Source: Chloroflexota bacterium (GTDB lineage: Bacteria; Chloroflexota; UBA6077). From it: a DNA stretch of 23,885 bases. The stretch is taken from positions 1 through 23,885 of the forward strand of contig JAJYNT010000321.1 in assembly GCA_021786215.1 (NCBI GenBank). The letters run 5' to 3'. The position numbers and the translations under genes were made by a program. This document shows, piece after piece, positions 13,837 to 20,824 of this stretch; position 1 is the first letter of the stretch, and each line of letters starts with the position of its first letter. Under the pieces are notes generated by a model. It worked only from the letters and a program-made list of their open reading frames with translations, searched no databases and had not been told where the DNA came from.

Positions 13837-15156
13837 ATGGCCATCGAGATCGTGATGCCCCAGCTTGGCTTGACCATGACCGAGGGTATCGTAGTCAAGT
13901 GGCTGAAGAAGGTCGGCGACCAGGTCAAGAAGGGCGATGCCCTCTTCGAAGTGGAGACGGACAAGGTGACCCAGGAGGTGAACTCCCTGGAGGAGGGAAT
14001 CCTGGGGGAGGTCTTGGTGGGTGAGGGGATTGCCGTGCCCATCGGCCAGGTGATCGCCTACCTGACGGCGCCGGGCGAGAAGGTGGCCGCCGTAGCGCGG
14101 GGCGACGGGGCGACGGGTTCCCCTCTCCCTATGGGAGAGGGTCAGGGTGAGGGCTCGGCCCCCGCTGGCCAACCAGCCCTCACCCGCCCTTCGGGCGGCC
14201 TCTCCCAGAGGGAGAGGCAAAGTCCTCAGCCCCCGGTACTCAGTCCCGAAGGTTGGGTCCGGGTCTCCCCCGCGGCCAGGAAGTTGGCCCAGAAGCTTGG
14301 GGTCGACTACAGGACTCTCAAGGGCAGCGGGCCGAGCGGACGAATAGTGGAGGCCGACGTGCGCCGCGCCGCCGCCAGCGCAGCCACTCCTGTGGCTGTC
14401 GCAACTCCGGCTCCGTCTCTCACCCCGTCGCTCAGTCTCCCCGTCACCCTGTCCCCGGAGGCGGGCGAGAGGGTGGAGCTGAAGGGCGTGCGTAAGGTGG
14501 TGGCGGAGCGAATGGCCCTCAGCTTCTCCACGGCTCCCCACTTCTACCTCACGGTGGAGGTGGACGCCACGGCGCTGAAAGCGTTCCACAAGCAGGTGGC
14601 TCCGCTGTTCCAGAAGAAGCACGGGGTGGAAGCCACCATCACCGATCTTCTGATCCGGGCCGTGGCGATGGCCCTTCACGAGCATCCCGAGGCCAACTCC
14701 TCCTGGGTAAACGGCGGAATCCAGCGGAACAGCACCGTGAATCTGGGAGTCGCGGCCGCGGTGAATGACGGCCTGATAGTGCCGGTTATCGCCGGTGCGG
14801 ATCAATTGTCCCTGGGTCAGATCGCGCGGAAACGGCGGGAACTTGTGGAGAAGGCCAGGTCCGGTCGGTTGACCTTGCCGGAATTGGAAAGTGGCACGTT
14901 CACCCTATCCAATCTGGGGATGTTCGGCATCGATCAATTCCAGGCGATCGTGAACCCGCCTCAGGCGGCTATCCTGGCGGTGGGGCGGATCAAGGATCGA
15001 GTTGTGCCCGTCGAGGGCCAGCCGGTCGTGAAGCCGACGATGTTCATGACCCTGTCGGTGGACCATCGGGTCCTGGATGGCGCCGAAGGGGCCAAGTTCC
15101 TGGCTCGGGTTGTGGAGTTGATCGAGCAACCGATGGAGATGGTGCTGGAAGGGTAG
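13837..15156 (+). CDS. dihydrolipoamide acyltransferase (E2) with repeat-derived linker
   Basis: E2 core of the 2-oxoacid/acetoin dehydrogenase complex; it carries the acyl group on lipoyl-lysine and transfers it to CoA. Seen: 439 residues. Lipoyl domain 1-80 with lipoyl Lys43 (ETDKVTQ); linker about 85-138; E3/E1-binding domain about 140-178 (VRVSPAARKLAQKLGVD); second linker to about 210; catalytic domain about 212-439 with the active-site motif DHRVLDG, His410 and Asp414. The first linker (about 95-128) is translated from the hairpin repeat at 14121-14218 without breaking the frame. The second linker (TPSLSLPVTLSP) is also low complexity. ATG at 13837, one base after E1 beta. No E3 (lipoamide dehydrogenase) gene follows; a terminator does, so E3 must be supplied from elsewhere. 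Confidence 0.95.
   Translation: MAIEIVMPQLGLTMTEGIVVKWLKKVGDQVKKGDALFEVETDKVTQEVNSLEEGILGEVLVGEGIAVPIGQVIAYLTAPGEKVAAVARGDGATGSPLPMGEGQGEGSAPAGQPALTRPSGGLSQRERQSPQPPVLSPEGWVRVSPAARKLAQKLGVDYRTLKGSGPSGRIVEADVRRAAASAATPVAVATPAPSLTPSLSLPVTLSPEAGERVELKGVRKVVAERMALSFSTAPHFYLTVEVDATALKAFHKQVAPLFQKKHGVEATITDLLIRAVAMALHEHPEANSSWVNGGIQRNSTVNLGVAAAVNDGLIVPVIAGADQLSLGQIARKRRELVEKARSGRLTLPELESGTFTLSNLGMFGIDQFQAIVNPPQAAILAVGRIKDRVVPVEGQPVVKPTMFMTLSVDHRVLDGAEGAKFLARVVELIEQPMEMVLEG
14121..14218. repeat. compound hairpin repeat inserted in frame in the E2 linker
   Basis: 98 bases made of nested inverted repeats: CCCTCTCCC-tat-GGGAGAGGG (14121-14141), GGGTGAGGGCT with AGCCCTCACCC (14145-14155 and 14175-14185), CGCCC-TTC-GGGCG (14185-14197) and GCCTCTCCC-aga-GGGAGAGGC (14198-14218). 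The left module and the GGGTGAGGGCT segment recur in the intergenic copy at 22617-22676, so it is a dispersed element rather than native coding sequence. It encodes a Gly/Pro/Arg-rich stretch between the lipoyl and binding domains. Confidence 0.8.
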
Positions 15157-15168
15157 TCTGTATGGTGT

Positions 15169-15209
15169 GAAGCGGGCGAGGGTTCCGATTCTCGCCCGCT
15201 TCTTCTTTT
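15169..15209 (+). terminator. rho-independent terminator of the E1/E2 operon
   Basis: GAAGCGGGCGAG (15169-15180) pairs perfectly with CTCGCCCGCTTC (15191-15202) around a 10-base loop, followed by TTCTTTT. It lies 12 bases after the E2 stop. This marks the end of the plus-strand catabolic cluster. Confidence 0.9.
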
Positions 15210-15254
15210 GTCCTCTTTGCTCTCGATGGCGATCGCAGGTTTGTGTGCGCTGAA

Positions 15255-15283
15255 TTGGCACGGGTTGAGCAACAACCTATTTT
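15255..15283 (+). promoter_or_regulatory. candidate promoter of the C_GCAxxG_C_C gene
   Basis: TTGGCA (15255-15260, five of six) and TATTTT (15278-15283, four of six) with 17-base spacing. Transcription would start near 15290, giving a short leader to the GTG at 15317. Confidence 0.45.
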
Positions 15284-15316
15284 CGGGGATTTATTCGGAT
15301 TGGGGAGTGAAAGATC

Positions 15317-15826
15317 GTGACCGACGAGCGTGTGGAAGCGGCTTACCGCCTTGGTTTCGAGTACGAGCAGCAATATAGGGGCTGCGGCCAGTGCATCGTG
15401 GCAGCCCTGCAGGACAGTTTTGGCACCGTCAACAAGGACGTTTTCAAGTCTGCCTCGGCCTTTGCAGGTGGCGTGGGACTGACCGGCGATGGCTGCTGCG
15501 GGGCCTACCTGGGGGCCGCCATGGTGCTCAGCTCTCTTCGGGGGAGGGAGCGTGACGACTTTGTGGACCCCCAGGGTGTGCGCAAGCAGTCGGCTCGTCT
15601 GGTCAGGAGGCTGAGGGAGGGTTTCATAGGCGAGTATGGCTCGGTGACCTGCCGGGACATCCATACCAAGATCTTCGGACGACCGTACTACATTGCCGAT
15701 CCCGACGACATGGCCAAGTTCGACGCTGCCGGCGGACATGAGAGCAAGTGCCCTGAGGTGGTCGGGAAGGCGGCTCGCTGGGCGGCCCAGATAATCGTGG
15801 AGGAGGGGTTGCTGGAGGGCAGATAG
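15317..15826 (+). CDS. C_GCAxxG_C_C family cysteine protein
   Basis: Member of a small family of probable redox or metal-binding proteins of unproven function, named for its cysteine pattern. Seen: 169 residues, normal size, no signal peptide or membrane segment. Cysteines are at 23, 26, 60, 61, 112 and 145. The block GVGLTGDGCCGAYLGAAMV (52-70) corresponds to the family's GCAxxG region, preceded by RGCGQCIVAAL and followed by the lone Cys112 (VTCRDI) and Cys145 (SKCPEVV). The start is a GTG at 15317 with GGGGAG about 10 bases upstream. It stands alone between the E2 terminator and the UPF0182 gene with its own candidate promoter. Anaerobes often have such genes next to oxidoreductases; any role here is inference. 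Confidence 0.8.
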   Translation: MTDERVEAAYRLGFEYEQQYRGCGQCIVAALQDSFGTVNKDVFKSASAFAGGVGLTGDGCCGAYLGAAMVLSSLRGRERDDFVDPQGVRKQSARLVRRLREGFIGEYGSVTCRDIHTKIFGRPYYIADPDDMAKFDAAGGHESKCPEVVGKAARWAAQIIVEEGLLEGR

Positions 15827-15847
15827 AGCGCACCGTTTCTCGAAAGC

Positions 15848-15876
15848 GTGACCTCAGCGGGTCGCTATGCTATGCT
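15848..15876 (+). promoter_or_regulatory. weak candidate promoter of the UPF0182 gene
   Basis: GTGACC (15848-15853) and TATGCT (15871-15876), each four of six to consensus, 17 bases apart; the -10 region is a doubled TATGC. It would give a leader of about 40 bases before the strong ribosome site. Confidence 0.35.
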
Positions 15877-15920
15877 CTGGCCGTGATTCGCCGGTCTTGT
15901 ACCCCACAAGGAGGCTCCTC

Positions 15921-18767
15921 ATGCCCGAGGGTTCAGCCATCAAGCGACAGGCCACTCTTATCGGTATCCTGGCGGCCCTATTCCTGATCGCAGAACTGGC
16001 GAGTGGTTCGGTTGCTCTCTACACCGACTGGCTCTGGTTCGACAGCATGGGCTATCAGGGCATCTTCGTCACGGTGTTGGAGGCCAAGGTACTGTCTTTC
16101 GTCGCCGGCACCGTGGTTTTCCTGGTCCCGGCCCTGGCCAGCCTGATGGTAGCGCGAACCGTCATGGGCAGGCACCGGACGGTGTCGATCCGCGAGGAGA
16201 GCGGCGTCGCCTACATCGTGCAGCTGGGGCAGGACATGCCGCGGCGTATCATCTTCTATCTGGCGGGCGCGATCTCGGTCGTGGTCGGCGTGGCGATGGG
16301 TTTCTCCGTGGCCGGGCAGTGGGAGACATTTCTCGAGTTCCTGAACAGGAAGAGCTTCGGGGTTGCGGATCCCCTCTTCGGCCAGGATGTAGGCTTTTAC
16401 TTCTTTACCCTGCCCCTGTTTCGGTTCCTTCAGAGTTGGGTTTTTGGGGCGCTGGCGATCATCCTAATGCTCACAGCCGCCGTGTACCTGGTTAGCGTCT
16501 ACGAAGGGCAAATTGGCATCGACCCCGGGGTGCTCTCTGCCCACCGTCCCGCCAAACTCCATGTGATGCTGCTGGCGGCTCTTCTCGCCCTGGCGATGGC
16601 CGCTTCCTACCGCATACAGATTTATGATCTGGTGTTCTCCAGCCATGGAGTAGTTTCCGGTGCGGGGTTCACCGACGCCACCGCGAGGCAAATGGCCCTC
16701 TGGGTCTTGCTTGGGATCGTCGTGATCACGGCCGCCCTATTCCTGGTGAGCGGCTTCCGTCGTGGGTTCACCCTCCCCATTTGGGGAGTGGGGTTGTGGC
16801 TCGTGGCCGCGGTGCTGCTCGGCAACCTGTATCCGCTGGTGGTGCAGAAGCTTCAGGTGGAGCCGAGCGAGCTGGAGAAGGAGAAGCCCTACATAGAATC
16901 CGGCATCAAGATGACCCGCCAGGCGTTTGGGTTGGACAAGGTCCAGGAGCAGGACTTCAAGGCCGAGGATGCGGTGAGCCTGAATGAGATCGAAGCTAAT
17001 CCCGACACGATCGGAAACATTCGGCTGTGGGATCATCAGCCCCTGAAGGACACCTACAACCAGATCCAGGCGATCCGGCTCTACTACGACTTCCACGATG
17101 TGGACGTCGATCGATACAACATCGGGGGAAAGTATCGCCAGGTGATGCTGGCGGCCCGGGAGCTTTCCCCGGACAAGTTGGCATCCCAGGCCCAGAACTG
17201 GGTGACCAGGCGGCTTCAGTTCACCCACGGCTATGGGTTGGTCATGAGTCCGGTGAACGAGATCGTGGGGGAGGGGCTGCCCAACCTGCTGGTGAAGGAC
17301 ATCCCGCCCCAGGGTGACATCAAGATAGACAAGCCTCAGATCTACTACGGCGAGGTCAACAATGGCTATGTGATCGTGAAGACCACGGCCCAGGAGTTCG
17401 ACTACGCGAAGGGAGACGAGAACGTCTACGGCAGCTACCAGGGAAGCGGGGGGGTCAAGCTCGACTCCTTTTTCAAACGGCTGGCCTACGCCTGGTACTT
17501 CCGAGATGGCAACATCCTCTTCAGTGCCTATCTGACTCCCGAGAGCCGGGTGCTCTACTACCGGAACATCCAGCAGCGAGTTCAGAAGATCGCCCCCTTC
17601 CTCATGCTGGACAAGGATCCCTACCTGGTGGTGGCCGACGGCCAGCTCTACTGGATCCAGGATGCCTACACCTACGGCAGCGACTATCCCTACTCGGCGC
17701 TCTATCAGGAACGAGTTCAAGTTACAGTCCCATCCAGACCGGGAGCCCCGGCAACGCAGCAGGTACGGGTGGGTCGGGAGTTCAACTATATTCGAAACAG
17801 CGCAAAGGTGGTGATAAACGCCTACGACGGTTCAGTGCGTTTCTACCTCGCGGATCCCAGCGACCCATTGGCTTCGACCTTTGCGTCTATCTTCCCGAGC
17901 CTCTTCTCCCCGATGGATCAGTTGCCCGCCTCGCTGAAGTCCCATATTCGCTATCCTGAGGATCTCTTCAAGGCCCAGGCTGAGATGTATCGCACCTTCC
18001 ACATGCAGGACCCGCAGGTCTACTACAACCGCGAGGATCTCTGGAGCATTCCCAGCGAATCGATTGGGGACGCTCGCCAGCCTGTGGAGCCCTACTACCT
18101 GATAATGCGACTGCCGGGAGAAAAGAGTGAGGAGTTCCTTCAGCTGCTCCCATTCTCCCCGTCCAACAAGGACAACATGATCGCCTGGCTTGCCGCTCGA
18201 TCCGACGGCGCTAACTACGGCAAGCTAATCGTCTACAAGTACCCCAAGGACAAGCTGATCTACGGTCCAATGCAGGTCGACGCGAGGGTCAATCAGGATC
18301 CAAGCATCTCCTCTCAGTTCACCCTATGGGGCCAGCGTGGCTCACAGGTGACCCGTGGCAATTTGCTGGCGATCCCGGTCGGCCAGGCCAACCTGTACGT
18401 GATGCCGGTCTACCTCCAGGCGGACAGGGGATCCATCCCCGAACTGAAACGGGTGATCGTCTCCACTGGGAACAAGGTGGTGATGGAGCCCAGCCTGGGA
18501 GATGCGCTGAACAAGCTGTACGATGGTAAGCTAACGCTCGGCCCTTCCGCCCAGTCGGCGAGCACCACTGTTTCCACGTCGACTGCTCCAACGCCGTCCG
18601 GAGCGACATCGATCCCCTCCAGCATCTCCGAGCTGGTGAAGTCGGCTCAGGACCACTACAACAGCGCCCAGGAGCGGTTGAAGGCCGGCGACTGGGCGGG
18701 CTTCGGCGACGAGCTGAAAAAGCTCGGGTCGGATCTGAATGCCATGAATAGCCATGCCGGCCAGTAG
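15921..18767 (+). CDS. UPF0182 family large membrane protein
   Basis: Conserved large membrane protein of unknown function, common in Actinobacteria, Chloroflexota and Cyanobacteria. Seen: 948 residues. About seven membrane segments lie in the first 310 residues (roughly 12-34, 54-80, 110-130, 160-194, 212-231, 257-278, 287-308). The family blocks YTDWLWFDSMGYQGIF (34-49) and DPLFGQDVGFYFFTLPLF (150-167) are present. A large hydrophilic domain of about 540 residues follows, then a Ser/Thr/Pro-rich linker near residues 875-900, and a short helical end (ISELVKSAQDHYNSAQERLK). The start is the ATG at 15921, six bases after AAGGAGG; the frame extends upstream without a better site. Apparently monocistronic. 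The large domain probably faces outside, inferred from the topology. Confidence 0.93.
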   Translation: MPEGSAIKRQATLIGILAALFLIAELASGSVALYTDWLWFDSMGYQGIFVTVLEAKVLSFVAGTVVFLVPALASLMVARTVMGRHRTVSIREESGVAYIVQLGQDMPRRIIFYLAGAISVVVGVAMGFSVAGQWETFLEFLNRKSFGVADPLFGQDVGFYFFTLPLFRFLQSWVFGALAIILMLTAAVYLVSVYEGQIGIDPGVLSAHRPAKLHVMLLAALLALAMAASYRIQIYDLVFSSHGVVSGAGFTDATARQMALWVLLGIVVITAALFLVSGFRRGFTLPIWGVGLWLVAAVLLGNLYPLVVQKLQVEPSELEKEKPYIESGIKMTRQAFGLDKVQEQDFKAEDAVSLNEIEANPDTIGNIRLWDHQPLKDTYNQIQAIRLYYDFHDVDVDRYNIGGKYRQVMLAARELSPDKLASQAQNWVTRRLQFTHGYGLVMSPVNEIVGEGLPNLLVKDIPPQGDIKIDKPQIYYGEVNNGYVIVKTTAQEFDYAKGDENVYGSYQGSGGVKLDSFFKRLAYAWYFRDGNILFSAYLTPESRVLYYRNIQQRVQKIAPFLMLDKDPYLVVADGQLYWIQDAYTYGSDYPYSALYQERVQVTVPSRPGAPATQQVRVGREFNYIRNSAKVVINAYDGSVRFYLADPSDPLASTFASIFPSLFSPMDQLPASLKSHIRYPEDLFKAQAEMYRTFHMQDPQVYYNREDLWSIPSESIGDARQPVEPYYLIMRLPGEKSEEFLQLLPFSPSNKDNMIAWLAARSDGANYGKLIVYKYPKDKLIYGPMQVDARVNQDPSISSQFTLWGQRGSQVTRGNLLAIPVGQANLYVMPVYLQADRGSIPELKRVIVSTGNKVVMEPSLGDALNKLYDGKLTLGPSAQSASTTVSTSTAPTPSGATSIPSSISELVKSAQDHYNSAQERLKAGDWAGFGDELKKLGSDLNAMNSHAGQ

Positions 18768-18816
18768 CTCTATGCCTTGCGGCGGCGATGCTGGCGGATC
18801 ATAGCTTTGGTAATGG

Positions 18817-18846
18817 TTGCCAGCCTGTATCCGGTTGTTGTATAGT
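18817..18846 (+). promoter_or_regulatory. candidate promoter of the LysM-NlpC/P60 gene
   Basis: TTGCCA (18817-18822, five of six) and TATAGT (18841-18846, five of six) with 18-base spacing. Transcription would start near 18853, giving a leader of about 150 bases that contains the hairpin at 18929-18953. Confidence 0.5.
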
Positions 18847-18928
18847 ACGGCAGAGTTGCTCTGGATTCGGTTTCCTGGGCATGAGTCTCCATAGCAGGCT
18901 TTTCTGAGTCTTACCCTTCCGGCCCCGT

Positions 18929-18965
18929 GGACGCCCGCTCTTAGGGCGTGTCCGGCTTCTTTCTC
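18929..18965 (+). terminator. hairpin with T-rich tail: terminator of UPF0182 or leader attenuator
   Basis: GGACGCCC and GGGCGTGTCC form a stem with a two-base bulge around a 7-base loop, and a T-rich run (ggcttctttctctt) follows after a few bases. Either it ends UPF0182 transcription, or, if the promoter at 18817 is real, it lies in the hydrolase leader and could attenuate it. The tail is imperfect. Confidence 0.4.
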
Positions 18966-19003
18966 TTGGTCTAGCACGGTAATACCGCGTAACGGGCTAC
19001 GGT

Positions 19004-20569
19004 GTGGCCCTATCAAAGATGTGGTTGTGCCCGGGGAATCCTGGCGACACATCTTGGGAGGTGGCTGGTATCAGCAGCCCACAACTACGCAGAAATTTGC
19101 GCGCCACGTTGAGGGCGCGATTGGATCTCCTAGTCGGCCTTGGCGTTCGTCTTCCCTTCAAGAGTCGGTTGCTGTCGCACCTGGTCGTGGTGGTGCTGGT
19201 TGGTTCCTCTGCTTGGGCCGCCCACGATCAACTTTTCGCGGCCCCTCAGGTGGTTGGCCTGCGGCCGTCCGTGGAGATGGCCTCCTCCGCTCCGGTGCCG
19301 GCTCCTACCCTGGAAGCCCTCGTTAGCCTTCCGATAAGCAGCTTCCCGGTTGCGGCGGCCGTTGCGCCGGTTGCCGGAGAATCGGGAAAGGCTTCATCTT
19401 CTGCCTCGTCGTCAGCGGTAGATCCCCTGCGGCAAAGTCTGCTGTATTCGATCGACGCGACTCCTAGCCCGAATGACAAGGCGCAGGAGGACGGGGTGAT
19501 GGTAGTCAGGCCGGTGCCCTCAAGCCGAGGTGGCTTCCGCGCCCTTGAGCAGACTCCGAGTCCCACCCCCACCCCTGCTAAGAAGGAGCCTCTCAAGCCG
19601 CAAACCTACAAGGTGGTTTCCGGAGATACCCTTCTGGGCATCGCTTATAAGTTCGGGATCACTCCGGAGACCATCCTGTGGGCTAACAACATGGGCAATG
19701 GAGATCTCCTCCAGATTGGTGAGGAGCTGATCATCCTGCCGGTCTCCGGTGTTCTGCACAAGGTCAAGAAGGGTGATACCCTCTCGGGGATCGCCAATGA
19801 GTACGGTGCGGATCCAGAGAAGATCGCGGAAGCCAACGCACTTACCGATACCAATGCGCTGCAGGAAGGGCAGGAGTTGATCGTTCCCGGCGGCATGATG
19901 CGGACCACCGAGCCCATTACCGGTGCGCCCACAACCCCTAGTCCGCAACAGCTGGCCAATGCCCCCAAGTATGTGGTGAAGGATGGCGATACCCTGCTAT
20001 CGATCGCGGATGCGTTTGGGGTGATGGCTTCCGCGATCCAGGGAGCCAACAATCTGTTAGATCCGAACAAACTGGCGGTAGGGCAGCAGCTATTGATCCC
20101 GGGAGGAAAAACTCCCGCGGCTGGGGCTCCGACGCCCGCGGCTATCGCGAAGGCGACCGGAGCGCCGCCCCCGCCTCCCGCTTCTAGCGGTTCCGCGGGG
20201 GACCGGATAGCCGCCATAGCGCAGCAGTACTTGGGCTACCGGTACGTCTGGGGAGGCACGTCCCCGGCCGGTGGGTTCGACTGTAGCGGTTTCGCGTGGT
20301 ACGTCTACAAGGAGGCTGGGATGCCCATTCCCAGGGCACCGCTGCAGAGCCAGTTGGGCGCGGGCGCGAGGGTCAGCAGAAGCCAGCTGCTCCCGGGCGA
20401 TCTGGTCTTCTGGCAGAACACCTACGAGGCTGGGCTCTCCCACGTGGGTATCTACCTGGGGGGCGGGCGCTTCATCAGCGCAGAATCGGAGTCGGTGGGG
20501 ATACAGATCCGCTCGTTGAACGACCCATTCTGGTCATCGCGCTTTTATGGTGCCTCGCGGCCCTGGTAG
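19004..20569 (+). CDS. secreted or anchored cell-wall hydrolase: three LysM domains plus NlpC/P60
   Basis: Peptidoglycan endopeptidase; NlpC/P60 (C40) enzymes cut stem-peptide bonds and LysM domains hold them on the wall. Seen: up to 521 residues. One hydrophobic segment (about 56-72, signal or anchor); Ala/Ser-rich spacer; LysM 1 at 201-246 (YKVVSGDTLLGIAYKFG); LysM 2 at 251-295 (HKVKKGDTLSGIANEYG); LysM 3 at 322-367 (YVVKDGDTLLSIADAFG); Pro-rich linker; NlpC/P60 at 400-521 with Cys427 (GFDCSGFAW) and His480 (SHVGIYLGGG). The usual third catalytic residue, His in FIHA, is Ser492 (RFISA). The start is uncertain: the GTG at 19004 is the first in frame but lacks a good ribosome site; TTG or GTG codons nearer the hydrophobic segment are possible. 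A strong terminator follows. Confidence 0.88.
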   Translation: MALSKMWLCPGNPGDTSWEVAGISSPQLRRNLRATLRARLDLLVGLGVRLPFKSRLLSHLVVVVLVGSSAWAAHDQLFAAPQVVGLRPSVEMASSAPVPAPTLEALVSLPISSFPVAAAVAPVAGESGKASSSASSSAVDPLRQSLLYSIDATPSPNDKAQEDGVMVVRPVPSSRGGFRALEQTPSPTPTPAKKEPLKPQTYKVVSGDTLLGIAYKFGITPETILWANNMGNGDLLQIGEELIILPVSGVLHKVKKGDTLSGIANEYGADPEKIAEANALTDTNALQEGQELIVPGGMMRTTEPITGAPTTPSPQQLANAPKYVVKDGDTLLSIADAFGVMASAIQGANNLLDPNKLAVGQQLLIPGGKTPAAGAPTPAAIAKATGAPPPPPASSGSAGDRIAAIAQQYLGYRYVWGGTSPAGGFDCSGFAWYVYKEAGMPIPRAPLQSQLGAGARVSRSQLLPGDLVFWQNTYEAGLSHVGIYLGGGRFISAESESVGIQIRSLNDPFWSSRFYGASRPW

Positions 20570-20588
20570 AACTTCACACGGATGTCAT

Positions 20589-20617
20589 AGGGGCGCCCGC
20601 ACGGGCGCCCCTTTCTT
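20589..20617 (+). terminator. rho-independent terminator after the cell-wall hydrolase gene
   Basis: AGGGGCGCCC-GCAC-GGGCGCCCCT: 10 perfect, nearly all-GC pairs with a 4-base loop, followed by TTCTTAT. It lies 20 bases after the stop and separates the hydrolase from the cstA unit. Confidence 0.9.
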
Positions 20618-20647
20618 ATACGCGCCGCCGGGCCGCGCTGGTTTTCG

Positions 20648-20676
20648 TTGACTTTGCCTCCTGAGGGCTTTATCAT
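20648..20676 (+). promoter_or_regulatory. promoter of the cstA unit
   Basis: TTGACT (20648-20653, five of six) and TATCAT (20671-20676, five of six) with ideal 17-base spacing, 36 bases after the terminator hairpin. Transcription would start near 20683, giving a leader of about 140 bases. Confidence 0.65.
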
Positions 20677-20748
20677 CTGGTCGTTTCTTCCACCGTGTCG
20701 CTCTCTTGGCCTTCACTACTTTTCCAAATAGGAGGTGGTGCCCATAAG

Positions 20749-20808
20749 TTGATAGGCTGGGTCGCATCGGAGCCGAGTACTGGGTGTCAGCAGTGGCTGT
20801 GGAGTTAG
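20749..20808 (+). CDS. possible 19-codon leader peptide upstream of cstA
   Basis: A strong ribosome site (AGGAGGTG, about 20730-20737) stands in the cstA leader without an ordinary gene behind it. Eleven bases later a TTG opens a 19-residue frame (MIGWVASEPSTGCQQWLWS) that ends 16 bases before the cstA ATG. Three of its residues are Trp. It could be a leader peptide or chance; the TTG start and long spacing argue against it. A GTG within the ribosome site itself gives only five codons. Confidence 0.2.
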   Translation: MIGWVASEPSTGCQQWLWS

Positions 20809-20824
20809 GAAGGAAGGTGAGTTA

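Noticed and set aside
11780..14042. Long minus-strand open frames (413 and 426 codons) opposite E1 alpha and E1 beta
   Set aside because: They mirror well-recognised coding sequences, have no recognisable domain or ribosome site, and their composition is that of antisense shadows.
14121..14218. Hairpins in the E2 gene read as an internal terminator or a CRISPR-like array
   Set aside because: No T-run follows any stem, the units are not regularly spaced direct repeats, and the frame continues through them.
16737..17720. Minus-strand 327-codon open frame opposite UPF0182
   Set aside because: It lies wholly inside a gene with clear family motifs; its Leu/Val/His-rich translation shows no domain.
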